Of a stretch of 64,000 nt of DNA, positions 1-7,607 are shown piece after piece. The stretch lies in NCBI GenBank assembly GCA_031375105.1, contig JANMHJ010000051.1, positions 1 through 64,000 on the forward strand. Reading direction: 5' to 3'. The translations under genes and the position numbers were made by a program. This stretch comes from JANMDU01 sp031375105. Its GTDB lineage: Bacteria; Pseudomonadota; Gammaproteobacteria; Burkholderiales; Burkholderiaceae_C. Under the pieces are notes generated by a model that was given only the letters and a program-made list of their open reading frames with translations, had not been told where the DNA came from and searched no databases. The first letter of the stretch is position 1; each line of letters begins with the position of its first letter.

Positions 1-80
1 TTCTCCAAGCCAATGGCGATGCTCTCGCGCTGTTGATAATCAAGTTGTTTGTAGCTGTTTGGCAGTTCTTCGGTGTTCAT
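1..80 (-). CDS. IS30-family transposase, N-terminal fragment (runs off the left edge)
   Basis: The minus strand has an ATG at 80 preceded by AGGAG, and the frame stays open to the window edge. The visible peptide (MNTEELPNSYKQLDYQQRES followed by IAIGLE) resembles the start of the N-terminal helix-turn-helix of IS30-type transposases, where a Y-K-x-L-x-x-x-x-R-x-x-I pattern opens the DNA-binding domain. Only about 26 residues can be read, so the DDE catalytic core is not visible. The gene faces out of the window. Confidence rests on the N-terminal pattern and on the candidate element end just upstream of the start codon. Confidence 0.55.
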   Translation of the reverse strand, partial: MNTEELPNSYKQLDYQQRESIAIGLE

Positions 81-108
81 GGGTGCTCCTTGCTAAATTG
101 ATATTCAG

Positions 109-136
109 CAGTGTTGCACTTCAGACTTGAGACCGC
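109..136. mobile_element. Probable terminal inverted repeat / right end of the IS30-like element
   Basis: The stretch starting gtgttgcacttcagac and continuing through gagaccgcc lies just upstream of the transposase start, where an IS30-family end is expected. A TGTTGCACTT-type terminus is, from memory, common in that family. The other end is outside the window, so neither the pairing of the repeats nor a target duplication can be checked. Confidence 0.4.
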
Positions 137-168
137 CACGGTAAACAGCCCAAATAGCTTAGAAAACT

Positions 169-705
169 TCAATTCAAAGCTACTTTAAAGCCCAAATTTT
201 GCTCCAGCAGCGCACTGGTACGCACTCTGCTGCCAGCCATGCGATTCGCACTTGCTGGCGCTTCAAACGACGTGAGAAATTGCGGCACAGGTGCGCGTGT
301 GTTCAGGGCCGTCGTCAAAGCAAACCCGCGCATTTGCCATTCCTGCACACCGCCCACCAGCCAGAGCACGCGACCCGATGTCACCTTGGTCAATCGCTGC
401 CACAGCGCCTGCGCATTCGCATCGCCCGCATCGCCCACCACCAGCACCGTGCGCGAGCTGTCCACGCCCGCTTGCGAGAGCAGCGCCGCCAGATTCTGCA
501 AGGGCATCACAGCTGCATCAGTAGGCAGCGCTGCAGCCTGCGGCAAATGACCGACTGCAAACGCCCGCGCACCGCGCACATCCACCACAAACGCGCCCTG
601 CGCGATAGCGCTGTGCGCATCGTCGGCAGACACTGCACTGGCTTGGCCCGCATGGGCCAGCTGACTGAGGAAAACGGCAAAAAGTAGGGCAATTGATTTC
701 ATCAT
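169..705 (-). CDS. Secreted rhodanese-like protein without the catalytic cysteine
   Basis: The protein has about 178 residues from the tandem ATGs at 705/702. It begins with MKSIALLFAVFLSQLAHAG, a clear Sec signal peptide, so it should be periplasmic. A rhodanese fold follows: VDVRGARAFAVGHLPQA near the start of the domain and WLVGGVQEWQMRGF near its end. Between them, where active sulfurtransferases carry the cysteine of the C-x-x-G-x-R loop, this protein has VVGDAGDANAQ, so the nucleophile is absent. It is therefore more likely a binding or structural rhodanese than a sulfurtransferase. The frame is open up to 846, but the signal peptide makes 705 the better start. The gene diverges from the Bug receptor at 911. 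Confidence 0.75.
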   Translation of the reverse strand: MMKSIALLFAVFLSQLAHAGQASAVSADDAHSAIAQGAFVVDVRGARAFAVGHLPQAAALPTDAAVMPLQNLAALLSQAGVDSSRTVLVVGDAGDANAQALWQRLTKVTSGRVLWLVGGVQEWQMRGFALTTALNTRAPVPQFLTSFEAPASANRMAGSRVRTSALLEQNLGFKVALN

Positions 706-910
706 ACGGCAGACTGTACGCAGCGTATGGCGTAGCGTCCAATACAGAGTTATCAGATGCTCATGTCCAAACAAGCATAAGCAGCTAAGCCCTTGATTGG
801 TAAGGGGATTTCGGGTAAATCCTAGTCTGTATGACGTGGTAAACACGTAGCCTCAAAACGTATTTGCGGCGTTAATATGCAGGATGAATACCGTCAATCA
901 GGAGTTTTTT
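706..910. promoter_or_regulatory. Divergent intergenic region between the rhodanese gene and the first Bug receptor
   Basis: This 205-bp gap must hold both promoters. A short inverted repeat acgtg-gtaaa-cacgt lies at 834-848, and the Shine-Dalgarno AGGAG of the receptor sits at 900-904. No convincing -35/-10 pair could be assigned. Confidence 0.3.
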
Positions 911-1912
911 ATGATCACCAAACGTCTCGCCCTGCTCGCCGCAGCCACCACCACCTTGCTCGGCTTGGCTGCTTTGCCTGCCACTGCGCAAGATTTTCCT
1001 AACAAAGACAAGCCGATCAGTGTGGTCGTGCCTTTCGCCGCTGGCGGGCCTACCGATCGCGTTGCGCGTGATTTGGCTGTGGCAATGGGCAAGATTCTCG
1101 GCACGACTGTTGTGGTGGATAACGCCGCTGGTGGCCCCGGTGGCCTGATTGGTGCCAACAAAGTCGCCAAGGCCAACCCCGATGGCTATACGCTGCTCCT
1201 TCACCACATCTCTATGGGCGTGTTCCCCACGCTCGTGCGTAACCTGCCTTTCAACGTGCAAAACGATTTTGAATATTTGGGCATGATCAACGAAGTGCCC
1301 ATGACACTGATTGGCCGCAGCAGCTTGCCTGCCAATAATTTTGCCGAGCTGCGCAAATGGGCCAACGACAACAAAGGCAAGATCAATCTGGCCAACGCTG
1401 GTATTGCCTCAGCCTCACATCTGTGCGGCATGCTGGTGCAATCCGCGATTGGCGTGGACATGACCACCGTGCCTTACAAAGGCACCGCCCCTGCGATGAA
1501 TGATCTACTGGGCGGCCAAGTGGACATCATGTGCGACCAAACCACCAACACCTCCGGCCAAATCGAAGCCAAGAAAGTCAAGGCTTTCGGCGTGACCACG
1601 TCCAAGCGCCTGACAACACCCGCGCTGAAAGATCTGCCCACTTTGCAAGAAGCCGGCTTGAAAGATTTCCAAGTCTCGATCTGGCATGGTCTGTATGCCC
1701 CCAAAGGCACGCCCGCAGCAGTGCAGAAAAAGCTCAACGATGCCTTGAAAGCCGCCTTGAAAGATCCAGAATTCGTCACCAAGCAGCAAGCTTTGGGCGC
1801 TGTGATCATCACCGACAACCGCACGGATGTTGGCCCGCACAAGCAATTCGTCGCGGCTGAAATTGCCAAATGGGCACCGATCATCAAAGCATCGGGCACT
1901 TACGCTGACTGA
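911..1912 (+). CDS. Bug/TTT-family periplasmic solute-binding receptor
   Basis: The protein has about 333 residues from ATG 911, chosen over the upstream in-frame start at 884 because AGGAG lies six bases before it and the peptide then begins with a clean signal sequence ending ALPATAQDFP. The family marks are KPISVVVPFAAGGPTDRVAR near the mature N-terminus, then VVDNAAGGPGGLIGANKVAK and a C-terminal EIAKWAPIIKASG. Bug proteins bind carboxylates (citrate, nicotinate, aromatic acids and the like) and normally pass them to TctAB, but no tctA or tctB is in the window. Orphan receptors of this type are very numerous in Burkholderiales. The ligand cannot be told from the sequence. Confidence 0.92.
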   Translation: MITKRLALLAAATTTLLGLAALPATAQDFPNKDKPISVVVPFAAGGPTDRVARDLAVAMGKILGTTVVVDNAAGGPGGLIGANKVAKANPDGYTLLLHHISMGVFPTLVRNLPFNVQNDFEYLGMINEVPMTLIGRSSLPANNFAELRKWANDNKGKINLANAGIASASHLCGMLVQSAIGVDMTTVPYKGTAPAMNDLLGGQVDIMCDQTTNTSGQIEAKKVKAFGVTTSKRLTTPALKDLPTLQEAGLKDFQVSIWHGLYAPKGTPAAVQKKLNDALKAALKDPEFVTKQQALGAVIITDNRTDVGPHKQFVAAEIAKWAPIIKASGTYAD

Positions 1913-1937
1913 TGCTTTGATGCGGCATTCATCAGGG

Positions 1938-1962
1938 AAGGCGGCTGAGGTCGCCTTTTTTC
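1938..1962 (+). terminator. Rho-independent terminator after the first Bug receptor
   Basis: A stem aaggcg / cgcctt with an eight-base loop is followed by a T run, 25 bases after the stop codon. Confidence 0.7.
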
Positions 1963-1971
1963 ATCTTTGAA

Positions 1972-2032
1972 GCTGTTCAAAGCTCTTGCCTTTATAGAAT
2001 CTTCACATAGCGCTCATAAATTCATAGCATCT
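1972..2032 (+). repeat. R1 element copy 1 (intergenic)
   Basis: It matches the R1 consensus: a gcctttatagaatc block, then a short C/G-rich middle, then gctcataaattcatagcat. It ends four bases before the start codon of the next gene, so it forms that gene's whole leader. Confidence 0.75.
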
Positions 2033-2035
2033 TGT

Positions 2036-2416
2036 ATGCCGAAACTTCTCGTCATTGACTCCATCACCGAACTGCAACCTGTTGACGCAGGCTGTATCGC
2101 CGTCAGTGGTTCACATGGGGGCATCAGCTCCGCTCAGTATGCGGCTGCGGCGCGGCCCGTGCTAAGTGTGTTCAACGATGCAGGTGTGGGCAAAGCGCAG
2201 GCGGGTATTGCGGGGCTGGCGTATTTGCAAGCGCACGGCTTAGCTGCTTGCGCGGTGGCGCATACGAGCGCGCGCATTGGCGTGGCGCAGAGCACTCTGG
2301 ATGAAGGCATCATTTCAAGCGTGAACACGCCAGCCTATGCACTCGGCCTGCGTGTCGGGCATACTTGTGTGCAGGCTGTGGCCATGCTGCAAAACAGCAG
2401 CCTCACTGATCAATAA
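2036..2416 (+). CDS. Small conserved-looking protein between two Bug receptors, function unknown
   Basis: The protein has about 126 residues from ATG 2036 (an upstream in-frame start at 1967 lies inside a repeat). It begins MPKLLVIDSITELQPVDAGC, with no signal peptide, so it is probably cytoplasmic. Glycine/histidine-rich segments stand out: VSGSHGGISSAQYAA near residue 25, FNDAGVGKAQAGIAG near 50, VAHTSARIG near 77 and a C-terminal LGLRVGHTCVQA. These look like a small catalytic or ligand-binding fold. I do not recognise the family and assign no reaction. It ends 13 bases before the next Bug receptor, so the two are probably co-transcribed and may share a substrate. Confidence 0.75.
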   Translation: MPKLLVIDSITELQPVDAGCIAVSGSHGGISSAQYAAAARPVLSVFNDAGVGKAQAGIAGLAYLQAHGLAACAVAHTSARIGVAQSTLDEGIISSVNTPAYALGLRVGHTCVQAVAMLQNSSLTDQ

Positions 2417-2429
2417 CTGGAGACAAAGC

Positions 2430-3494
2430 ATGAAGATTCTGAAAACACCCTCAGCAGGCCATTTTTTGAAGAAAAAACAGCCTCTGGCCCTTATAAATAC
2501 GTCGCGCCGCGCTACGCTTTTAATAGCATCGTCTGCGCTGTTTGCATTGAGCGTACAAAACGCCGCGCATGCTCAAAGCTGGCCGAGCAAACCGGTGCGC
2601 ATCGTCGTGCCCTTTGCGGCGGGCGGCACCACCGACATCTTGGCTCGTGCCATTGCGCCTGAATTGCAGAAGGCTTTTGGGCAGTCTTTCATCGTAGAGA
2701 ACCGCGCTGGTGCGGGCGGCAATTTAGGCGCAGATTTGGTCGCCAAGAGCAATGATGGCCACACGATCTTGATGGGCACGGTGGGCACGCACGGCATCAA
2801 CAAAGCGCTCTATCCCAGCCTGCCTTTTGATCCTGTACGCGACTTCGCTCCGATCACTGTGGTGGCGTATGTGCCCAATGTGATGGTCATGAATGCAGAC
2901 AAGGCGCGTACTTTGAACATCAACACCGTTCAAGACTTCATGGCCTACGCCCGCAAAAATCCCGGCAAGCTCAACATGGCCTCCAGCGGCAATGGCACCT
3001 CCATCCATCTTTCAGGCGAGTTGTTCAAAAGCATGAGCGGTACCTTCATGCTGCATTTCCCGTATCGCGGCTCGGGCCCCGCTTTGCTCGACATGCTGGG
3101 CGGCAGCATGGATGTGATGTTTGACAACCTGCCTTCCGCTCTGCCGCACATCAAATCGGGCAAACTCAAAGCATTGGCTGTCACAAGCGCTGAGCGCTCA
3201 AGCGCCCTACCTGACGTCACCACGGTAGAACAAGCCGGTGGCGCAGCCATGAAGGGCTTTGAAGCCAGCAGTTGGTTTGGCCTGCTCGCGCCCTCTTCCA
3301 TGCCCGCTGCGCAAGTGCTGCGCTTAAGCCAAGAGACGGCCAACGCCTTGCAGCGCGCTGAAGTGAAAGACAAGCTGGTCGCCCAAGGGGCGCTGCCCGG
3401 CGGCAACAACCCCGCAGAGTTTGCCAAGTTCATTGATGCGGAGATTCTGAAATGGGCCAAGGTGGTCAAAGCCTCTGGCGCGAAGGTGGACTGA
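2430..3494 (+). CDS. Bug/TTT-family periplasmic solute-binding receptor
   Basis: The protein has about 354 residues from ATG 2430, with GGAG upstream. The upstream extension of the open frame overlaps the previous gene and is not used. The mature part starts near AQSWPSKPVRIVVPFAAGGT and shows the family elements VENRAGAGGNLGADLVAKS and a C-terminal EILKWAKVVKASGAKVD. The leader is unusually long (about 48 residues before the mature start) because an R1 repeat at 2471-2530 encodes residues about 15-34 of it (KKQPLALINTSRRATLLIAS). Whether the signal sequence still works with a charged 25-residue front is open. The ligand is unknown. Confidence 0.9.
   Translation: MKILKTPSAGHFLKKKQPLALINTSRRATLLIASSALFALSVQNAAHAQSWPSKPVRIVVPFAAGGTTDILARAIAPELQKAFGQSFIVENRAGAGGNLGADLVAKSNDGHTILMGTVGTHGINKALYPSLPFDPVRDFAPITVVAYVPNVMVMNADKARTLNINTVQDFMAYARKNPGKLNMASSGNGTSIHLSGELFKSMSGTFMLHFPYRGSGPALLDMLGGSMDVMFDNLPSALPHIKSGKLKALAVTSAERSSALPDVTTVEQAGGAAMKGFEASSWFGLLAPSSMPAAQVLRLSQETANALQRAEVKDKLVAQGALPGGNNPAEFAKFIDAEILKWAKVVKASGAKVD
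2471..2530 (+). repeat. R1 element copy 2 (inside a signal-peptide coding region)
   Basis: Here cagcctctggcccttataaa, then a G/C-rich middle, then cgctacgcttttaatagcat match the R1 consensus. The frame stays open and yields QPLALINTSRRATLLIAS, the same reading frame as copies in rne, rsmB and the monooxygenase gene. Confidence 0.8.
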
Positions 3495-3507
3495 GGACTC
3501 GGTCGTC

Positions 3508-3816
3508 TCACACACCCCAAGTGATCGGCACGTCTGCTTTCAAACTGCGATCCATCAGCGTGACGAGCGGCCAGGCGCGGGTGCGCAGGCTGATCTTTGG
3601 TTTGACGTGATCTTGTTCATCGGCAGCCTCAGCTGATGCGGGAGACTCTTCTTGCGCAATCGCTTCCTCAATGGCTGCTTTGGCCGCTTGCATCTGACCG
3701 GGTAACAAGATCCCTTTGGCATCAGCCTGTTTGCCGATGATGGCCAGCACCTGGCTGCCCGTGGCCTCCAGCATGATCACGTCGCCGCCTGCATCGGATT
3801 TGAATTTGAAGAGCAT
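3508..3816 (-). CDS. DUF1840 domain-containing protein
   Basis: The protein has 102 residues and begins MLFKFKSDAGGDVIMLEATG, which closely fits the DUF1840 family (MLYKFKS-x-A-x-GDVIML pattern). This is a small cytoplasmic family of betaproteobacteria with no known function. The middle (residues 45-70) is rich in alanine and acidic residues. Its start codon overlaps the stop of the upstream minus-strand gene by one base, so the two are translationally coupled. It converges on the Bug receptor at 2430-3494. Confidence 0.9.
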   Translation of the reverse strand: MLFKFKSDAGGDVIMLEATGSQVLAIIGKQADAKGILLPGQMQAAKAAIEEAIAQEESPASAEAADEQDHVKPKISLRTRAWPLVTLMDRSLKADVPITWGV

Positions 3817-4508
3817 CAGGGCTTGCCACGTGAGGAAAAGTCAGAGGGCAGTGTCGCATCTTGGTCCATGACGACGGGCCGGGTGGCATGAAAACCAGAG
3901 GCGGGCACGGGATGTGTGTCGGTGAAACCGGTTTCCATGTTTTGATGCAAAGGCAAGGTGGCCGAGGCATCCATGCCAGTGACGACAGAGGGCAGCGTGG
4001 CCATCATGGTGGGCATGGCCAGCTCGGTGCGCAAGCGGTCATAGGCGCTGCTGCGCGCCTTGACGGCATCGGGCCGCCAAGCGGGTGCGCCGGCCAGCTC
4101 GTCATGCGGGCAGCCGGCATCGGGCAAGATGCGCCAGAGCACGGCACGCACGGCGCGCGCCACATTCACATCGTCTTCGCGGATGCGTTTGAGCGCTTGC
4201 AGCTCAAAGGCGCTCGATTGCGACCAGAGCTGTTCATCCCAAATGCGCAGACTCACTTGCAACTGGAAATAAGCCTTCTCGTCATCAGAAATAGTGACGA
4301 CTTCGTAGCTGAGCCAATTGGAGGGAATGCCGAAGATGGCGGCAGTGCGCACAGCAGCAGTGCGGATCAGCTCACGCGCGGCGCGCACGTCTTGCTGAGC
4401 CAAACTAAGCGGCACAGGCTGGCCTTCAATGTCAAAAAAACCTGTGGACGGCGAGGGCACGTCATTGCCACGCGGTGCGGTGTTGAGGATTCGGTCTAAC
4501 CAGCTCAC
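3816..4508 (-). CDS. Hypothetical protein coupled to DUF1840
   Basis: The protein has 230 residues and begins MSWLDRILNTAPRGNDVPSP. There is no signal peptide or membrane segment. The first 150 residues look globular (EGQPVPLSLAQQDVRAAREL, then a W/Y-rich stretch SNWLSYEVVTISDDEKAYF and LWRILPDAG). The last 80 residues are low in structure, rich in M, T and P, and contain repeated ATLP motifs (MATLPSVV, SATLPLH, DATLPSDF). I do not recognise the family. The one-base overlap with the DUF1840 gene and the shared strand say the two act or are regulated together. The gene diverges from the monooxygenase gene at 4623. Confidence 0.75.
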   Translation of the reverse strand: MSWLDRILNTAPRGNDVPSPSTGFFDIEGQPVPLSLAQQDVRAARELIRTAAVRTAAIFGIPSNWLSYEVVTISDDEKAYFQLQVSLRIWDEQLWSQSSAFELQALKRIREDDVNVARAVRAVLWRILPDAGCPHDELAGAPAWRPDAVKARSSAYDRLRTELAMPTMMATLPSVVTGMDASATLPLHQNMETGFTDTHPVPASGFHATRPVVMDQDATLPSDFSSRGKP

Positions 4509-4587
4509 ATGAGGCCTTCGGTTGTTATGTGTGAATGCATTGTAGTGACAACGGCGCTTGAAAGGCAGATGTCTATTTCACAAACAA

Positions 4588-4616
4588 TTGACAAGTGGAT
4601 AATTTAAGCTTAAATT
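4588..4616 (+). promoter_or_regulatory. Candidate promoter of the aromatic-CoA operon with very short or absent leader
   Basis: TTGACA at 4588-4593 and TAAATT at 4611-4616 are 17 bases apart. Initiation about seven bases later would fall on the ATG at 4623, that is, a leaderless mRNA. There is no Shine-Dalgarno before that ATG. An alternative -10 is GATAAT at 4598-4603. Confidence 0.45.
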
Positions 4617-4619
4617 ATC
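4598..4619. promoter_or_regulatory. Perfect 22-bp palindrome, probable MarR operator
   Basis: The arms gataatttaag / cttaaattatc are perfectly complementary with no spacer. The site overlaps the candidate -10 and ends three bases before the start codon of the operon's first gene. The operon encodes a MarR regulator, so autoregulatory repression relieved by an aryl-CoA or acid ligand is the simplest reading. Confidence 0.65.
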
Positions 4620-4622
4620 TCC

Positions 4623-7091
4623 ATGCCCACTTCTCACACATTCACCGTGCTTTGCATCGGCGGCGGCCCCAGTGGCCTGTATTTCGCGCTGCTTATGAAA
4701 AAGCGCTTTCCTGCGATGCGCGTGCTCGTGGTGGAGCGCAACCGTGCTTTCGACACCTTTGGTTGGGGCGTGGTGCTGTCGGATCAAACGCTTTCCAATT
4801 TGAAAATCGCTGACCCAGAGAGCGCCCAACTCATTGGCGATGCGTTTAACCATTGGGACGATATTGAGGTGTTCTTCAAAGGCCGCAGCATGCGCTCCAC
4901 CGGCCATGGCTTTTGCGGTATTGGGCGCAAACACCTGCTCAATATCTTGCAAGAGCGCTGCCAGCAGCTGGGCGTGGAGCTGGTGTTTGAAACCGATGTA
5001 CAAGATGACCAAGCTTTGGCCGCGCAGTATGGCGCAGATATCGTGATTGCCAGCGATGGCCTGAACAGCCGCATCCGCACCCGCTACGCCGCTACATATC
5101 AACCCGACATTGACACGCGCCGCTGTCGCTTTGTTTGGCTGGGCACGAAGAAAACCTTTGATGCCTTCACCTTCGCCTTCGAGAAAACCGAACACGGCTG
5201 GTTTGCCGCGCATGCTTATAAGTTCAACGACGACACCTCCACCTTCATCGTGGAAACGCTGCATGAGGTCTGGAAAGCGCATGGCTTGGATGCGATGGAG
5301 CAAGCTGAGGCGATTGCGTTTTGTGAAAAACTCTTTGCCAAATACTTAGATGGCAACGCGCTACTGACCAATGCATCGCATTTGCGCGGCAGCGCGATTT
5401 GGATTCAGTTTCCGCGCGTGGTGTGCGGCAATTGGGTGCATGAAGAGACGATTGCGAGCAAGCGCGTGCCCATCGTACTCATGGGCGATGCGGCGCACAC
5501 GGCGCATTTTTCGATTGGTTCCGGTACAAAATTAGCGCTAGAAGACGCGATTGATTTGGCCGATGAGTTTGTGCGACATGCAAATACCTCCTCTATGTCA
5601 GATTTACAAGACAAATCGGCCACTAGCCGTTATAAAACGGACATAGTTAGCTATCAATTTAGTAGTGGCGAGCTGCCCGAGATTTTGCAGGCTTACCAAG
5701 CGCGGCGCAGCGTGGAAGTGCTGAAAATTCAAAACGCAGCGCGCAATTCCACCGAATGGTTTGAAAACGTGGAGCGCTATGCCAGCATGGACGTGGAGCA
5801 GTTTTACTACAGCTTGCTCACCCGCAGCCAGCGCATCAGCCACGACAACTTGCGTGTGCGCGACGCCTCATGGCTGCTCGGCTATGAAAGCTGGTTTGCG
5901 AAAAAACCGCAAGCCAAGCATCCGGTGCTGCCGATGCTCACGCCCTTCAAAATGCGCGATGTGCAATTAAAGAACCGTATCGTGGTGAGCCCCATGGCCA
6001 CCTACAGCGCGGTAGATGGCGTGTTGCAAGACTTCCATCTCGTGCATCTGGGCGCACGCGCTTTAGGCGGCGCTGCGCTGGTGATGATTGAGATGACTTC
6101 GCCGACGATGGATGGCCGCATCACGCCCGGTTGCACCGTGCTGGAGAACGATGCACAGCAAGCCGCGCTCACACGCATCGCGCAGTTTTTCAAAGCGAGC
6201 AGCAGCGCAAAGCTCGGCCTGCAACTGGGCCACAGCGGTCCCAAAGGCTCAACGCAACTGGGCTGGGAAACCACCGATGAGCCTCTGCTGGAGGGCAATT
6301 GGCCTTTGATAGCTGCCAGCGCCATAGCATATGGCGAGCAAAACCAAATCCCCAAAGCCATGACGCGCCAAGATATGGATCGCATCACCGCTGCCTTCGA
6401 GATGAGCACGCGCCGCGCTGAAGCTGCGGGCATCGATTGGCTGGAGCTGCACTGCGCTCATGGCTACCTGCTTTCCAGCTTCATCTGCCCGCTGACCAAT
6501 TTGCGCACAGACGACTATGGCGGCAGCTTGGAGAATCGTTGCCGCTACCCGCTCGAAGTGTTCAAAGCGATTCGCGCGGCGTGGCCACAGGGCAAACCGA
6601 TCAGTGTGCGCATTTCTGCGCATGACTGGGCGTCGGGCGGCAACACGGTGGAAGATGCGGTAGAAATCGCGCGCCTCTTCCAAGCGAAAGGCGCAGACAT
6701 GATCGACGTATCGAGTGGCCAAACCACGCGTGCAGCCAAGCCGATCTATGGCCGTATGTACCAAACGCCGTTTGCGGATCGCATCCGCAATGAAGTGGGT
6801 ATTGCCACGATTGCCGTGGGCGCAATTACTGAGGCCGATCATGCCAACAGCATCATCGCCGCAGGCCGCGCAGACCTTTGCGCTATCGCCCGTCCGCATC
6901 TGGCCGACCCAGCCTGGACGCTGCATGCAGCCGCGCAGCAGCAAAGCCGTGATGTCGATTGGCCGCTGCCCTACATCAGTGGCCGGGATCAGATGTATCG
7001 CGAGATTTTTAAGCAAAAACAGCTTCTGCCCCTTATAAATACTGCGCAGAGCGCTATTAATAACAGAGTAAATGAGGAGGAAGCATCGTGA
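4623..7091 (+). CDS. abmA: Fused FAD monooxygenase / old-yellow-enzyme reductase: 2-aminobenzoyl-CoA monooxygenase/reductase (or salicylyl-CoA 5-hydroxylase)
   Basis: The protein has 822 residues. Residues 1-430 form a class A flavoprotein monooxygenase, with the dinucleotide motif GGGPSGLYFALL at about 13-24 and the second FAD motif GDAAHTAHFSIGSGTKLALE at about 289. From about 440 an old-yellow-enzyme barrel follows (LTPFKMRDVQLKNRIVVSPM, then GYLLSSFICPLTN, DYGGSLENR). This fusion is known from 2-aminobenzoyl-CoA monooxygenase/reductase and salicylyl-CoA 5-hydroxylase, which oxygenate and, in the first case, also reduce the ring of a CoA-activated ortho-substituted benzoate. The neighbouring ligase and RidA favour the 2-aminobenzoate reading. 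Two R1 repeats add sequence: an insert near residues 320-348 just after the FAD motif, and the C-terminal tail (QKQLLPLINTAQSAINN). Confidence 0.85.
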   Translation: MPTSHTFTVLCIGGGPSGLYFALLMKKRFPAMRVLVVERNRAFDTFGWGVVLSDQTLSNLKIADPESAQLIGDAFNHWDDIEVFFKGRSMRSTGHGFCGIGRKHLLNILQERCQQLGVELVFETDVQDDQALAAQYGADIVIASDGLNSRIRTRYAATYQPDIDTRRCRFVWLGTKKTFDAFTFAFEKTEHGWFAAHAYKFNDDTSTFIVETLHEVWKAHGLDAMEQAEAIAFCEKLFAKYLDGNALLTNASHLRGSAIWIQFPRVVCGNWVHEETIASKRVPIVLMGDAAHTAHFSIGSGTKLALEDAIDLADEFVRHANTSSMSDLQDKSATSRYKTDIVSYQFSSGELPEILQAYQARRSVEVLKIQNAARNSTEWFENVERYASMDVEQFYYSLLTRSQRISHDNLRVRDASWLLGYESWFAKKPQAKHPVLPMLTPFKMRDVQLKNRIVVSPMATYSAVDGVLQDFHLVHLGARALGGAALVMIEMTSPTMDGRITPGCTVLENDAQQAALTRIAQFFKASSSAKLGLQLGHSGPKGSTQLGWETTDEPLLEGNWPLIAASAIAYGEQNQIPKAMTRQDMDRITAAFEMSTRRAEAAGIDWLELHCAHGYLLSSFICPLTNLRTDDYGGSLENRCRYPLEVFKAIRAAWPQGKPISVRISAHDWASGGNTVEDAVEIARLFQAKGADMIDVSSGQTTRAAKPIYGRMYQTPFADRIRNEVGIATIAVGAITEADHANSIIAAGRADLCAIARPHLADPAWTLHAAAQQQSRDVDWPLPYISGRDQMYREIFKQKQLLPLINTAQSAINNRVNEEEAS
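5611..5667 (+). repeat. R1 element copy 3 (inside the monooxygenase domain)
   Basis: The sequence tagccgttataaaacgg, then ttagctatcaatttagtag, fits the R1 consensus. It is translated as KSATSRYKTDIVSYQFSS, a different reading frame from most other sense copies. It sits between DEFVRH and LPEILQAYQARRSVE, which I would expect to lie close together in relatives. Confidence 0.75.
7011..7065 (+). repeat. R1 element copy 4 (forms the C-terminal tail of the monooxygenase/reductase)
   Basis: The element has a cagcttctgccccttataaa block and gcgctattaataacag. It encodes KQLLPLINTAQSAINN, parallel to QPLALINTSRRATLLIAS of copy 2. Confidence 0.8.
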
Positions 7092-7603
7092 ACGATACTG
7101 ACCGAATCGCAGACAGTAGCGATCTAGAAACACGTTTGCATACGGATCATGCCGACGAGCTGCGCCTGTGGCTGCGCCTGCTCACCTGCACCCAATTGAT
7201 TGAGCGCAATATCAGAGCAGCACTGCGAGAAAAGTTTGACACCACCCTCCCGCGCTTTGATCTGATGGCGCAGCTAGAGCGTGCGCCGCAGGGCCTGAAG
7301 ATGAACGAACTCTCGCGCCGCCTCATGGTCACGGGCGGCAACATCACCGGCATCACCGATCAACTCGTGCAAGAAGGACTGGTGGAACGCCAAGCTGTGG
7401 AAGGTGACCGCCGCGCCTACCTCGTACGCCTCACAACCGCAGGCCGCGCAAGTTTTGAAACCATGGCGCGTGAGCATGAGCTGTGGGTCACGCAAGCCTT
7501 TGAAGGCCTCGGCGAGAAAGACATGGCGCAATTGCACAAACTGCTAGGCCGCGTGAAAGACAGCGCTTTTGCGATGAATTTAACCACCGAACTTCCGGGC
7601 TAA
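7088..7603 (+). CDS. MarR-family transcriptional regulator
   Basis: The protein has 171 residues from GTG 7088, overlapping the stop of the monooxygenase gene by four bases (gtga), so it is translationally coupled. A winged-helix domain spans about residues 35-135: LPRFDLMAQLERAPQGLKMN, the recognition segment ELSRRLMVTGGNITGITDQL and the wing QEGLVERQAVEGDRRAYLVR. MarR proteins of aromatic-degradation operons usually repress until an acid or its CoA ester binds. The 22-bp palindrome at 4598-4619 is the obvious target. An AGGAGG-like site (gaggaggaa) just before the start gives a strong ribosome binding site. Confidence 0.9.
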   Translation: MNDTDRIADSSDLETRLHTDHADELRLWLRLLTCTQLIERNIRAALREKFDTTLPRFDLMAQLERAPQGLKMNELSRRLMVTGGNITGITDQLVQEGLVERQAVEGDRRAYLVRLTTAGRASFETMAREHELWVTQAFEGLGEKDMAQLHKLLGRVKDSAFAMNLTTELPG

Positions 7604-7607
7604 ACCC

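Noticed and set aside
150..195. A possible R1 remnant at the end of the rhodanese gene
   Set aside because: Only the gctactttaaag part is similar; too short to support.
6301..6340. A possible further R1 copy (tttgatagctgccagcgcca) in the monooxygenase gene
   Set aside because: It shares only short pieces with the consensus and lacks the central block; it may be a decayed remnant.
4623..7091. The fused enzyme as two genes joined by an assembly or frameshift error
   Set aside because: The monooxygenase plus old-yellow-enzyme fusion is a known natural architecture and the frame is continuous through the linker.
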